Origin: Zea mays
Lineage: Eukaryota > Streptophyta > Magnoliopsida > Poales > Poaceae
NCBI RefSeq assembly: GCF_902167145.1
Contig: NC_050097.1
Coordinates: forward strand, 110,393,982-110,457,981
Length of the DNA stretch: 64,000 bases
Reading direction: 5' to 3'
Under the pieces are notes generated by a model that had not been told where the DNA came from, did no database searches, and was given only the letters and a program-made list of their open reading frames with translations. The translations under genes were made by a program, and so were the position numbers. The stretch's first letter is position 1. Every line of letters starts with the position of its first letter. Positions 41,731 to 51,954 of the stretch are shown in pieces.

Positions 41731-42509
41731 GAGGCATAATCCTGCCTTCCGGCACCATCCTGTCCACCCGACGCACTCTATGGGGTGGCCAGATTATGTG
41801 TGTGATCTTCCCTTCCATCAGGTCCAGAGGAACCTGAAGCTTGCAAAGTTAGAACGTATATACCGAACCTACGTACAGATGGCTACAAACATATTTGATT
41901 AGTACCACATTTTGTCTTTCCTAATAACATTATTACCTGTTGTGCTGATAATTAAACTGTGAAAGTTACCAGTTCTTGTTTAAGAAAGAAACTGAACAGA
42001 TTGACGAAAATCTGCTAAGAATGATTGTTAGGGAGAATGCCCTTACGGGGCCATAGTGTCTCGAGTCCCAGCTGTTGCCGGCATTGTCCCCTTCCACCCA
42101 ACAGTGGCCGCTGGGGACCTGCCGGATGTCCCGCTTCTCCGGGATCTGGATCCAATCCCCTGGCAGCGCGATCATCCTCTGGACCATCTTCATCCCATGA
42201 TCCGTCGACAACCTGCGATGCGAACGGGATGGCATCAGCGGGCCGGCCGACCCATCCAACCGAAGAAACGCCAAGGAGAGTCCGGCTGCGCGCAGCAGCT
42301 GACCTGAAAACAACGACGTCGCCGCGGGAGAAGTCGTAGCCGGCGAGGCAGCGGCGGTCCAGCAGCCCGACGTCGCCCTGGGCTTGGATAGTGGGGACCA
42401 TGGAACTGCCCTTCAGATAGCACAACTTGCAGTACTTTCTCCGACGACGTAGCTGGCGGCGGCGGCCATGGACAACCAGAGGGGCGGGCAGCGCTCTCGC
42501 TGGGGCCAT
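41699..42509 (-). CDS. IMP2: Mitochondrial inner membrane protease subunit 2-like, C-terminus replaced by LTR sequence
   Basis: IMP2 is an S26 signal peptidase that trims presequences in the mitochondrial inner membrane. Exons read 42509-42304, 42212-42047 and 41833-41699 (GT-AG, frame maintained; 168 residues). The catalytic serine is Ser36 in KGSSMVPT. The second conserved box reads QRMIALPGDW, where S26 enzymes have KR: the catalytic Lys is Gln80. The HCWVEGDNAGNSWDSR box and GPVPLDLMEGKITHIIWPP are well kept. Native coding ends at 41731; the last ten codons (LSATPRRKQQ, stop TAG 41701-41699) come from the gypsy LTR. The usual N-terminal hydrophobic stretch is not visible; the Arg-rich start may be mis-annotated. 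With Lys lost it is likely inactive or non-canonical. Confidence 0.78.
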
Positions 42510-43432
42510 GCCTGGGACGACCGGGGGGGCGGTGAGGGCTGACCTGTTGCGACTGCGAGTTCGGTTTAGGCCTTTTTCGTTTTCGTCCGGATTGTTTCTC
42601 TAATTTATATAAACTTTGATTAGTTGAAATAATTCTAGGTACAATTCGATGTTAGCTTTTTTTATAAGTTATTTCTTAAAATCTAGAGAATTTAAGTTTA
42701 AGGAAAATCTAAATATCATCAGATTTATGTACGAAGGAAAATGGATGAGCAGGATGTGACTGATCCCTCCCATCGACACGATGATTCAGCGGATTTTGTG
42801 TTCACCTTAATTTAAACGATTTTCATCGAAATGGTTTTGTATAGACAAGCTGAGAAGCCGAACGTTTGGCTGCTAGAAGCCAATTTTAACTACTGAAATT
42901 CAATTTTTAAGCTAAAACAATCACCTCCTAGACATCTAGTGGATTTATAATTTTATTTTTGAATATACCAAACTAGTAATTTAATTACAATATCGTCACC
43001 TTACCAAATCGATACAAATGAATATTGTTGTAGGTTGTAACTAATATATTTGTAAGCATGATAATGTATACTTAATTTAGTTCAATACAACTATCTTATT
43101 TCTCAACTTCCTTTCGATGAATGTCAGCAATAAAGTTGTCCAACTGCAATTCAAGCTTCAATAAATCTGTACCAGATGTCATTTAGATAAAAAAAATCGG
43201 CAAACCTACACAACTTCTGTGTATCAAAAGATGCGAACGAGTCTTTAAGATTGAAGGCTGGTGACGTACAAGAAAGCAATTCTATATTAACCTCATCAAA
43301 TCAAAGCAACTGTGAAGCTCTTGACTAAGTTGATCGAGAGCCCCAGTATATACTTCTCTTAAGACGCATCAGCTCACCCGTTTCATTTTACAGGCAGAAA
43401 TCAGCTGCTTTACCAAAAAAAAAATATATATA
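42510..43432. other. Spacer between IMP2-like and RDR genes
   Basis: AT-rich apart from 42510-42590, which should be the IMP2-like upstream region on the minus strand. No ORF, tRNA or defined element is visible. Confidence 0.5.
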
Positions 43433-44544
43433 TCAGATGTAAAGCTGGCGGATAACTGAGAGCGGGCAGAGCGCGGTTTTCTCCCCGCGCTGCGCCGCGT
43501 ACTTGGTCGCGTGGAGGTGGCACAGCGCCGCTCCAGCCACGTTCCACACGAAACGGCACCTGCTGACGCTCCTGGTACACCATGCTCGCTCGTACACGAT
43601 CCTGTATATCGCGCAGGCCTCCATGAACACGTCTGAGAGGTCCCGCGAGGTCTCCTCCAGTTCGTCGGCGTCGTATAGCAGCTGCGTGCATCATGCATCC
43701 AGGGTTACTTCTCTGCCTGTTTCTTTCTTTCTGGTTAGTCAGGTAAAACAGGAGAGATACGATGGCTTACATGTTTGTAGTGTTGGTAGAGTTTCTGGAA
43801 CTCGTCGTTCTTTTCTTCCTTGCCCAGATCGAAAAGGCCCCTGCTCTTTGTCAAGTACTCCTGGTACCGGTGTTCCCATAGGGAGGTGCATTCCGGGGTT
43901 GCCTCCACCTCACTGAAGCACGGCAGTGTCGTTATCTCTGATCACAACACAAGAAACGGAGAATTCGTTGAAGAAAGCTAGTAAGCTAGATCAGTTGGCT
44001 GAAGGTGACAGCGGAGTGCCAACTAGCACAAGGACTACTACTCACGGATCTGTTCGTCACATTGCTGCGCTATTATTTCCTCAGTCTCATCGTAGATTCT
44101 GCCCAAAATAGATGAAGAATGGTAGGATTCAAATCCTTTCTTCTCCATGAAGTGTGGATATGCTTTTACTCTCAGATGGCGATCAACATCTACCTGCCAA
44201 AACAGAGCACGGCAAGAAACAGCTGTCGAAACAGAGCATGCTGCCACAAGACTAATAACCCAGTGAAGTTAACTTAGGTTTCATTTATTTTTGTACCTTT
44301 TTTTGCTGGATAGATCAAATATATAAAAAAGGATGATATGAAATTCAGAATTGCATGGAAGCCTAAACCATATCAAAGCACAAGATCGTAACTAACCTTG
44401 TGCCCATCCAGAGCCGCATAATAAAGGTCAACTAATTTAATCATGTTTTCCACGATTGACTTCTTCTCATCTTGATCGACTCCTTCTGTTAATAATCGGT
44501 CCATATGTGCTAACCAACAGTCAGGCGCTAAACCTTTTGTGTAA
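43433..44544 (-). pseudogene. RNA-dependent RNA polymerase (RDR gamma/RDR3-5-like), last four exons
   Basis: Plant RDRs copy RNA into dsRNA for silencing; the gamma clade (RDR3-5) is the least understood. Exons read 44544-44397, 44193-44046, 43937-43771 and 43681-43433 (TGA), all with GT-AG borders and matching phases. Segments typical of the RDR C-terminus: KSIVENMIKLVDLYYAALD, VKAYPHFMEKKGFESYHS, SSILGRIYDE, LPCFSEVEATPEC, then CRFVWNVAGAALCHLHATK. The catalytic DxDGD core lies upstream and is not in this window's contiguous sequence: only about 100 bp of intron precedes 44544 before TE sequence. The exons themselves have no stop or shift. It is called a pseudogene because the 5' part is missing here; a distant 5' part beyond the TE cluster remains possible. 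Confidence 0.75.
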
Positions 44545-44646
44545 CTGTAAGGAGGGACAGCCAAACATGTATTCCATCAGACCAACATAACAAAACCAAA
44601 AAGATTCTGCGTGTAGAATTATGTAATGGTTAATATATTGATAGGA

Positions 44647-44929
44647 TGTCAAGGACTTCGATATGTCGGCCCAGCAACAGGAGACCAATGTGCCTGAAGG
44701 ACGCACACATCGTGTTCGACGCAGCAACCCTCGCGTGTATGGGCCGGAGTGGGTCTAGAGTCCAGTTGGTCTGGTGTAGGCACGACCTGGGATATATAAT
44801 CCTTGTACTGTGCCTGAGGACGGCAAGCAAAAACATATTCCGGTAATAATAGACTGCCTAGCCTCCTCCGTCTTCCTCCGTCTCTCTCTCTGCTTGCTGT
44901 GTGCTTCCATTCTGTTAGATAGGCTAACA
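44647..44929 (+). repeat. Reina-like 5' LTR
   Basis: TGTCAAGGACTTCG...AGGCTAACA, 283 bp, with TATATAATCC (about 44793) as TATA-type signal. Confidence 0.93.
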
Positions 44930-44965
44930 TTTGGTATCAGAAGTCCGTCGATCCTTGGATCTCGC

Positions 44966-47900
44966 ATGGCGACCACAGGCGCAGTTGATGCCCAGCTCAC
45001 CCTCGCGTTGGAATCTCAAACGCGCTCCCTGCTGTCTGAATTGGACAAGCGCATCCATGCCATCGACTCCAAGTGGGCAAACCGCGTGGGAATCCTGGAG
45101 ACTCAAGTTGCCGATTCCACCAAGCGTTTGGAGTCGTTCTCCAGGGGGATCCATGAAGACCTGGAGGCCCGTTTGGTGACAGCCGATGAAGCCGTGGATG
45201 ATCGGATCCGCTATCTGGAGGCGAGTACGATCTCCCGTGTCGCGGTGCTCGAGTCGTCTTCTCAAGCCGTTGAGCTCTGGCGGCCCCAAATCGATGCGTC
45301 GATTGACGGGCTCTACGCCAACATCCAGACGATTCGCGCCGACATCGCGCAGATCGTGACCCAACAACCTTCCAACAGCCGTTCCGGCGGGTTCGGCGCA
45401 GCCGGCATCCTCGGAACCCCCAGATCGGTGATTGGGCGTTCCCCTGCTACCTTCGACAACACCGATTGCTCACGTTTTGGGCCCGGCGCTGCAATCTCTC
45501 ACCGGGACAGTGGTATTGGGTATAATCAACCCAATTTCCGCTGCCCGGTCACGGGTGCGTGGAACAATCCTTCTCCTCCTTCGTTTACGTTTCCTACTCA
45601 GTATGATCATAGTGGCCATGTTCCCTTGCACCGTCAGTTAGGGGGTTTGCCCAAGCTTTCATTTCCCAAGTTTGATGGCACTAGCCCAAAATTATGGCAG
45701 AAACGATGCGAGGATTATTTTGCTATGTATGCCACTGAAATCACTGTTTGGGTCAGAGTAGCGTCCATGCACTTTGAGGGGGTTGCTGGGCGTTGGTTTC
45801 AGTCTATTGAACCACAAGTGTCTTCCTGGTCATGGCAACAGTTTTGTCAAGCTGTGCACGATCGTTTTGGGCGTGAACAGCACGAGCTTGTTATTCGCAA
45901 GCTGTTCCATATCCGTCAGACATCTTCGGTCCAGGATTATGTTGATCGTTTTTGTGAACTTATTGATGTCCTTGTCACCTATGAGCACACTACAGATCCT
46001 TTGTATTATACCATGAAATTCATTGATGGCCTCCGTGACGATATTAAATCTGTTATATTGGTTCAACGCCCCAGTACTTTGGATACTGCCTGCGCTCTTG
46101 CTTTGTTACAGGAAGAGGCAGATTCATCCCGGCGTCGTGAGCATCGTGGGTCGGAGGGTACGTTCCCAGGGCGTTCATATCCGAAGTTACCTGCTCCTCC
46201 TCCTCCCAGGTGGGATAAATCGCTGGGAGGGGAAACTGTCGCCACCAAGCCTGTGGTCCCTCAGCCGGGTTCTTCTACTGACAAGCTCGCATCCCTTCGT
46301 GCTTATCGTCGTGCCCGAGGTCTGTGTCAATATTGCGCTGAAAAATGGGACAAGGGTCACAAGTGCGCTCAGACAGTTCAGCTGCATGCTATCCAGGAAG
46401 TATGGGATCTGTTGAATCCGGAACTCACCGGATCAGAAGGTGATTTCGAAGATTCCACGGATCAGTTCATGATGTTATTGTCCCGGGAGGCCAGTTCTCC
46501 AAAAACTGCATATTCTACGTTCAAACTTCAAGGGTATATCCAAGGAATTCCACTGCTGATTTTGTTGGACTCCGGAAGTTCTCATTCCTTTTTGAATGTG
46601 GTTCACAGCTCCTCTCTGCAGGGTGTCGCCTCCCTGGCTCAGCCCCTATCAGTTAGAGTTGCTAATGGAAATATTATAAATTGTACCAGTCACCTCTCCA
46701 ATGCGGTTTGGTCTGTACAGAACATTCAGTTTCAGTCAGACTTCAAGATTATACCGCTTCCCAACTATGACTTGATTCTTGGTATGGATTGGCTTATCCA
46801 GTATAGCCCGATGCATGTTGACTGGAAACACAAATGGTTATCCATTGAATTTCAAGGACAATCTACTGTCATTCATGGTCTTCAGCCACTAGTTCCTTCA
46901 GGAGCCCTGTTGCAGGTCAGACAGGTAGCAGCCACACATGTACCCTCATCTGAATTATGTCAAGTGTCTGAATCTGATTTGCCTGCTTCAGTGCATCAAT
47001 TACTGTGTTCATATCAATCCTTATTCGAGGAACCCACCACATTACCTCCAAGCCGATTTTGTGATCACACAATTCCTTTGATTCCGGGTGCTCGCCCAGT
47101 CAACATGAGGCCGTATCGTTTTTCCCCAGCAATGAAAGATGAGGTGGAAGCACAGGTCAAGGATATGTTACGCAGTGGTCTTATTCAACCTAGCTCTAGT
47201 GCCTTTTCGTCACCAGTTATATTGGTTAAAAAGAAGGATCACAGCTGGCGTTTCTGTGTGGACTATAGGCACCTTAATGCACTTACAGTGAAGACTAAAT
47301 ACCCGGTACCTGTGATTGATGAGCTCTTGGATGAACTATTTGGTGCTTCCTGGTTTTCTATTCTTGACCTGCGCGCAGGATTCCACCAGATTTTGCTCAA
47401 GGCTGGTGAAGAGCACAAGACGGCATTCCAAACTCATATGGGACATTATGAATTTCGTGTTATGGCGTTTGGCCTCACCGGTGCTCCGGGTACATTTCAG
47501 CGAGCTATGAATCAAACGTTGTTTCCTCTATTGCGCAAGTGTGCCCTCGTCTTCTTTGATGATATACTTATTTACAGTGCAACCTTGGAAGACCATCTTA
47601 AACATTTACAACAAGTGTTCGAGCTGTTGTCCAGAGATGCCTGGAAGGTGAAGATGAACAAGTGTTCTTTTGCACAAAATCAGGTTTCTTATTTGGGACA
47701 TATTGTGTCTGCTGCTGGTGTCGCTACAGATCCTGCCAAAATCCAAGCTATAGCTGACTGGCCAAAACCAGCAAATGTCAAGGAATTACGGAGTTTTCTG
47801 GGCCTTGCTGGATACTATAGGAAGTTCATCCGTCACTTTGGGATCATTTGCCATCCCTTGCATGGGCTGCTCAAGAAGGGAGTTGTATACGTTTGGACGG

Positions 47901-49927
47901 ACGATCATTCCACAGCATTCCACACCTTGAAAGCAGCTCTAGCATCAGCTCCGGTGCTGGCCTTGCCTGATTTTTCCTCTCAGTTCACTATTGAAACTGA
48001 CGCTAGTTCTTTTGGAATTGGTGCTGTGCTTATGCAGAAAGGGCATCCATTATCCTTCTTGAGTAAAGCACTGGGCCCTAAATGTCGCGGACTTTCAGCT
48101 TATGAGAAGGAATTCATGGCTATTCTTGTAGCGGTTCAGCAGTGGCGTCAATATTTGCAGCATGGCGAGTTTATTATTCTCACTGATCACCAGAGTCTGT
48201 CCCAGCTCAATGAGCAACGGTTGCATACTCCATGGCAGCATAAGGTGTTCACTAAACTCTTGGGGCTCCAATATAAGATCATCTACCGGCAAGGCCATTC
48301 CAATCGGGTAGCGGATGCGTTATCCCGTCGGATTTCTCCAGAGATTAATGCTGTTTCGGAGGTCGTTCCACAATGGCTCACTGATGTCCAGAACAGCTAT
48401 AGTCATGATCCGGCTGCTCAATCCTTGATGGCCAAATTAGCTTTGGATCCTTCGGCTGTGCCTCACTTTACTCTCACTAATGGTCTGCTGCGTTATAAGG
48501 GTCGTATCTGGTTGGGGAATGACAAAGTTCTGCAGCAACGACTGGTGGCTGCTCTCCATACTTCACCAATTGGAGGCCACTCTGGCATTCCTGTTACTTA
48601 TAGTCGCCTCAAGAATCTCTTTGCTTGGAAAAATATGAAGACCACAGTCCAACAATTTATACAAACTTGCCAGATATGCTTACAGGCAAAACCAGACCGG
48701 TCAGCATACCCCGGGAAACTTCAACCCTTACCAGTTCCATCTGGGGCCTGGGAAACGATCACAATGGATTTTATTGATGGGCTCCCTTCATCAGGCCATG
48801 CCAACTGTATTCTAGTGGTTGTGGATAAGTTTACCAAGTATGCTCACTTTATCCCTTTATCACATCCTTACACTGCCAGCTCTGTTGCTCAAGTGTTCTT
48901 TGTCAACGTGTACAAGCTCCATGGTCTTCCTTCTGCCATTATCTCAGACCGGGATCCAGTCTTTACCAGCAACTTCTGGCAGCATCTATTCAAAATCACT
49001 GGAACCGATCTGAAACTCAGCTCGTCCTACCACCCCCAAACAGATGGGCAGACCGAGCGTGTCAATCAATGTTTGGAAACCTTTTTACGCTGTTTCACCA
49101 GTGCTTGTCCAAAAAAGTGGAAGGATTGGTTGTCTGCAGCAGAGTTTTGGTACAATACAAGCTTGCATTCATCCCTCGGTTGTTCCCCATTTCAAGCATT
49201 GTATGGCCGACAGCCTAGGACCCTTGGTCTCACTATCAATGACGCTGCTCCAGCAAGTTTGTCCGCTTGGCTGCAGGAACGCTCAGTGATGCAGGAGCTT
49301 ATTCGTCAGCATCTTCTGCGCGCCCAGTCCAGAATGAAACGACATGCTGATAAACACAGGTCAGAGCGTACATTTCAAGAGGGCGATTGGGTATATCTCC
49401 GGCTCCAACCATATGTCCAAGCTTCTGTTATGCCACGTGCACATCACAAACTGAGTTACAAGTTTTTCGGTCCCTACAAAATTCTGGACAGAATTGGACA
49501 GGTGGCATATCGACTGGCATTACCTGCTTCCAGTCGCATTCATCCGGTGGTGCATGTGTCTCAACTTAAGCTCGCTAAAGGATTCAAAGATCCAGAACCT
49601 CTTCCACTACCTGATGATATCCCAGAGATCAGCGTTCCATTGCAGATTATTCAGTCCCGAGGCATCACCAAGGGCAGTCGGCTCGTGCAACAGGTCCTGG
49701 TGTCATGGTCCGGGCTTCCTGCTGAATTGGCGACATGGGAAGATCGCGAAGCACTTCAACAATGTTTTCCCTTTGCTCCTGCTTGGGGACAAGCAGGTCT
49801 TCCAGAGGGAGGGAATGTCAAGGACTTCGATATGTCGGCCCAGCAACAGGAGACCAATGTGCCTGAAGGACGCACACATCGTGTTCGACGCAGCAACCCT
49901 CGCGTGTATGGGCCGGAGTGGGTCTAG
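44966..49927 (+). CDS. gag-pol: Gypsy Gag-Pol polyprotein (1653 residues), stop codon inside the 3' LTR
   Basis: I take the ATG at 44966 (MATTGAVDAQL) because the longer frame from 44810 runs through the LTR and PBS. Order: coiled-coil Gag N-terminus, capsid-like region (PKLSFPKFDGTSPKLW), single zinc knuckle (CQYCAEKWDKGHKC), protease (LLDSGSSHSFL), RT (VDYRHLNAL; FFDDILIYS, an FDD variant of YxDD), RNase H (TDASSFGIGAVL), integrase HHCC (HTSPIGGHSG...CQICLQAK), core (TMDFIDGLP, ISDRDPVF, DGQTERVN), then GPYKILDRIGQVAYRL and a chromodomain-like SWSGLPAELATWED. The last 37 codons lie in the 3' LTR. All catalytic residues that I can check are present, so it appears competent. Confidence 0.93.
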   Translation: MATTGAVDAQLTLALESQTRSLLSELDKRIHAIDSKWANRVGILETQVADSTKRLESFSRGIHEDLEARLVTADEAVDDRIRYLEASTISRVAVLESSSQAVELWRPQIDASIDGLYANIQTIRADIAQIVTQQPSNSRSGGFGAAGILGTPRSVIGRSPATFDNTDCSRFGPGAAISHRDSGIGYNQPNFRCPVTGAWNNPSPPSFTFPTQYDHSGHVPLHRQLGGLPKLSFPKFDGTSPKLWQKRCEDYFAMYATEITVWVRVASMHFEGVAGRWFQSIEPQVSSWSWQQFCQAVHDRFGREQHELVIRKLFHIRQTSSVQDYVDRFCELIDVLVTYEHTTDPLYYTMKFIDGLRDDIKSVILVQRPSTLDTACALALLQEEADSSRRREHRGSEGTFPGRSYPKLPAPPPPRWDKSLGGETVATKPVVPQPGSSTDKLASLRAYRRARGLCQYCAEKWDKGHKCAQTVQLHAIQEVWDLLNPELTGSEGDFEDSTDQFMMLLSREASSPKTAYSTFKLQGYIQGIPLLILLDSGSSHSFLNVVHSSSLQGVASLAQPLSVRVANGNIINCTSHLSNAVWSVQNIQFQSDFKIIPLPNYDLILGMDWLIQYSPMHVDWKHKWLSIEFQGQSTVIHGLQPLVPSGALLQVRQVAATHVPSSELCQVSESDLPASVHQLLCSYQSLFEEPTTLPPSRFCDHTIPLIPGARPVNMRPYRFSPAMKDEVEAQVKDMLRSGLIQPSSSAFSSPVILVKKKDHSWRFCVDYRHLNALTVKTKYPVPVIDELLDELFGASWFSILDLRAGFHQILLKAGEEHKTAFQTHMGHYEFRVMAFGLTGAPGTFQRAMNQTLFPLLRKCALVFFDDILIYSATLEDHLKHLQQVFELLSRDAWKVKMNKCSFAQNQVSYLGHIVSAAGVATDPAKIQAIADWPKPANVKELRSFLGLAGYYRKFIRHFGIICHPLHGLLKKGVVYVWTDDHSTAFHTLKAALASAPVLALPDFSSQFTIETDASSFGIGAVLMQKGHPLSFLSKALGPKCRGLSAYEKEFMAILVAVQQWRQYLQHGEFIILTDHQSLSQLNEQRLHTPWQHKVFTKLLGLQYKIIYRQGHSNRVADALSRRISPEINAVSEVVPQWLTDVQNSYSHDPAAQSLMAKLALDPSAVPHFTLTNGLLRYKGRIWLGNDKVLQQRLVAALHTSPIGGHSGIPVTYSRLKNLFAWKNMKTTVQQFIQTCQICLQAKPDRSAYPGKLQPLPVPSGAWETITMDFIDGLPSSGHANCILVVVDKFTKYAHFIPLSHPYTASSVAQVFFVNVYKLHGLPSAIISDRDPVFTSNFWQHLFKITGTDLKLSSSYHPQTDGQTERVNQCLETFLRCFTSACPKKWKDWLSAAEFWYNTSLHSSLGCSPFQALYGRQPRTLGLTINDAAPASLSAWLQERSVMQELIRQHLLRAQSRMKRHADKHRSERTFQEGDWVYLRLQPYVQASVMPRAHHKLSYKFFGPYKILDRIGQVAYRLALPASSRIHPVVHVSQLKLAKGFKDPEPLPLPDDIPEISVPLQIIQSRGITKGSRLVQQVLVSWSGLPAELATWEDREALQQCFPFAPAWGQAGLPEGGNVKDFDMSAQQQETNVPEGRTHRVRRSNPRVYGPEWV

Positions 49928-50098
49928 AGTCCAGTTGGTCTGGTGTAGGCACGACCTGGGATATATAATCCTTGTACTGTGCCTGAGGACGGCAAGCAAA
50001 AACATATTCCGGTAATAATAGACTGCCTAGCCTCCTCCGTCTTCCTCCGTCTCTCTCTCTGCTTGCTGTGTGCTTCCATTCTGTTAGATAGGCTAACA
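49816..50098 (+). repeat. Reina-like 3' LTR
   Basis: Reads identical to 44647-44929. It encodes the C-terminal 37 residues of the polyprotein. The CAGAGGGAGGGAA before it is the polypurine tract. Confidence 0.93.
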
Positions 50099-50193
50099 TA
50101 GGAGATGGGGTTACAATATATAGACTCTCATGAAACCCTAACCCTAATGGGCCGACCCCCAACGGTGCCGGCCCACACACACAGTCTAATATC
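50099..50193 (-). repeat. Remnant of a short copia LTR, split by the Reina-like element
   Basis: Continues from about 44632 across the insertion. It contains the CCCTAACCCTAATGGGCC wording of short-LTR copia elements, followed by CCCCCTGCAGTCGCAAC, a polypurine tract when read on the minus strand. Boundaries approximate. Confidence 0.5.
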
Positions 50194-51480
50194 CCCCTGC
50201 AGTCGCAACAGGGGTACCACACACGATGAGACTGGAGTAGAGGCCGAACATAGGAGCCGACGGGTTGAAATCCCCCCGTAGTCACAGTGTCGTGAGGGTG
50301 CGAATGTTGCGACTGGTGAAGAGACCGGTGTGGATTCCGAGAAGGCGATAGCCCCTGGATGCTGAGTTAGCCCCTGGATGTTCGAGCGTCAACGATCGGC
50401 GACACGACAAAAGAGCATCAGCATGCCAACCTTCTTGCTTCTTCGATCGTTCGGACGTCGAGGAGCCCCACCAGGGAGGCCGACGGCAGCACACGCGTCT
50501 GCGCCGGTCATGGTGTCCGCGCCCGCGGCAGAATAGAAGGGAAACGACGGATCCGGCCGGGATGGCCAAGGCAGTGACGGATCCGGTCGGGAAGACGCGA
50601 TCAGGTCAAAGGGACGACGGATCGAGCCGAGAAGGCCGCAACAACGTGGATCTGGCCGGGAAGGCCGCGGCAGCGACGGAACCGACGAAGAGGGAGGCGC
50701 GCGGCAGGGCAGGGCCAGCCGGACAGGGGCCTGTGGCGGACCTGGTAGGGGAGTTTGACGCCGGCAGCGAGAGAAGCTTGAAGATAAGAGGCGCTGCTGG
50801 GCGTCGACGCAATCAGGGACAAGGTAGACAGCGCGACGACGGGGACTGCATAGCGCTGGAGTAGAAGGAGAGGGAGCGGGGAGGCCGGCGGGGAGGGCTG
50901 TCACGCTGTAGCCGGGAAAGCGTGCCAGCGCCGAGCAGGACAGGGGTCAGCCGCGGCGGCCAGAGGGAGGAGTCCGACGGCTGGGCGGGCGCCTGCGCGT
51001 GACGACGGCTGGCAGAGGGGAGCGAGAGAGGGAATCAGCGGCCAGATCCACGACCATGGCGGGGAAGAGTTCGGCCTGCCTCCGCGGCTGAGCGCAGCGG
51101 CGCTGGAGGGCGGACGTGGGCCGTAGGCAGGCGAGCCTGGCCCCTGCCCCCGCTGCTGCACTAGAGGCGCGCAAGCAGGCGAGCCCGGCCGCCGCTGCCG
51201 CCACTCCACGGGAGAGCGCAGGCAGGTGGGCCCGGCCAGCGGCGCTAGAGGGCGGACGTGGGCCGCAGGCAGGTGGCCCGGCCACCTCCGCCGCTGCTCC
51301 ACTAGAGGGAGGAGGGGGACAGCTCGACATGCAAGAAGGCCGGTGGCGCGGCGGTTGGGCTGGGGCCAGCAACCACCGGAGACAGAGGGCGGGGAGAGCG
51401 AGTGCGCGACGTGCGAGAGCGAGGAGGCGAGCAGGAAGGCCAGCGAGAAGAGCACGAGAAGCAGGATGAGGAGATCGAGC
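50194..51480. other. GC-rich retroelement debris
   Basis: GGATCCGGCCGGG-type repeats near 50540-50600 and repeated blocks (GCGGACGTGGGCCG at 51109 and 51252). Long Pro/Ala/Arg-rich ORFs on both strands are compositional. No domain recognised. Confidence 0.45.
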
Positions 51481-51762
51481 GTGGCCGACGTGTTGTCTCA
51501 CCTAGGTTTTGGTCCTATTTGGCGCAATCTGATTTCCAATCTGCTGGCTTCTTCTACTCAAGTGTTATTGAATGGGTATCCTGGGAATCATATAAGGCAT
51601 TGAAGAGGTCTTCGTCAGGGAGACCCACTTTCCCCTATGCTGTTTGTGTCGATCATGGATGTTCTTAGCAGTCTCTTTAGGGCTGCTGAAAGCAAGGGAC
51701 TGCTTCATAGCTTAGAAGGAGCAGGAGTCCGAAATAGGCTTTCCATTTATGCTGATGATGTG
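51481..51762 (+). pseudogene. LINE reverse transcriptase fragment
   Basis: Encodes DVLSHLGFGPIWRNLISN and, after a shift near 51600, RRGLRQGDPLSPMLF and RLSIYADDV, the RT fingers/palm motifs of plant L1-type elements with the catalytic YADD. It ends abruptly at the copia LTR at 51763, right after the YADD codons. Confidence 0.75.
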
Positions 51763-51858
51763 TGTTAGAGGGTAATGATTGACTATTAGGGCTAACCCTA
51801 GAGGGTAGCCATATAGTGTTTTACATGGGCCACATGGGCCTAGCCATATACTCTAACA
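51763..51858 (-). repeat. Short copia LTR (96 bp)
   Basis: TGTTAGAGGG...ACTCTAACA, next to CCCCCCCGCAG (polypurine tract on the minus strand). It is the 3' LTR of the copia remnant that follows. Confidence 0.65.
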
Positions 51859-51954
51859 CCCCCCCGCAGTCTGAACATCCGTCGCAGCGGAGTTGACAGA
51901 CTGGACTCGAAAAGAAGAAGTACATCACACAATAGGATCCCCCCACAGACTCAA

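Larger units (their letters stand above)
44647..50098 (+). mobile_element. Intact Reina-like Ty3/gypsy chromovirus
   Basis: The 5452-bp element has 283-bp LTRs at 44647-44929 and 49816-50098 that appear identical on reading, and TAGGA duplications outside (44642-44646, 50099-50103). The PBS is TTGGTATCAGAAG. One uninterrupted polyprotein frame is present. Size, LTR length and chromodomain-like C-terminus fit Reina elements of maize. Identical LTRs mean recent insertion. It sits in degraded LTR sequence upstream of the RDR exons. Confidence 0.93.

Noticed and set aside
44810..44965. Upstream extension of the Reina-like polyprotein
   Set aside because: It would start inside the 5' LTR and run through the PBS; the ATG at 44966 after the PBS is the likely start.
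50389..51603. Long Ala/Pro/Arg-rich ORFs (up to 184 codons)
   Set aside because: Mutually overlapping on both strands in GC-rich DNA, no domain, no splice logic.
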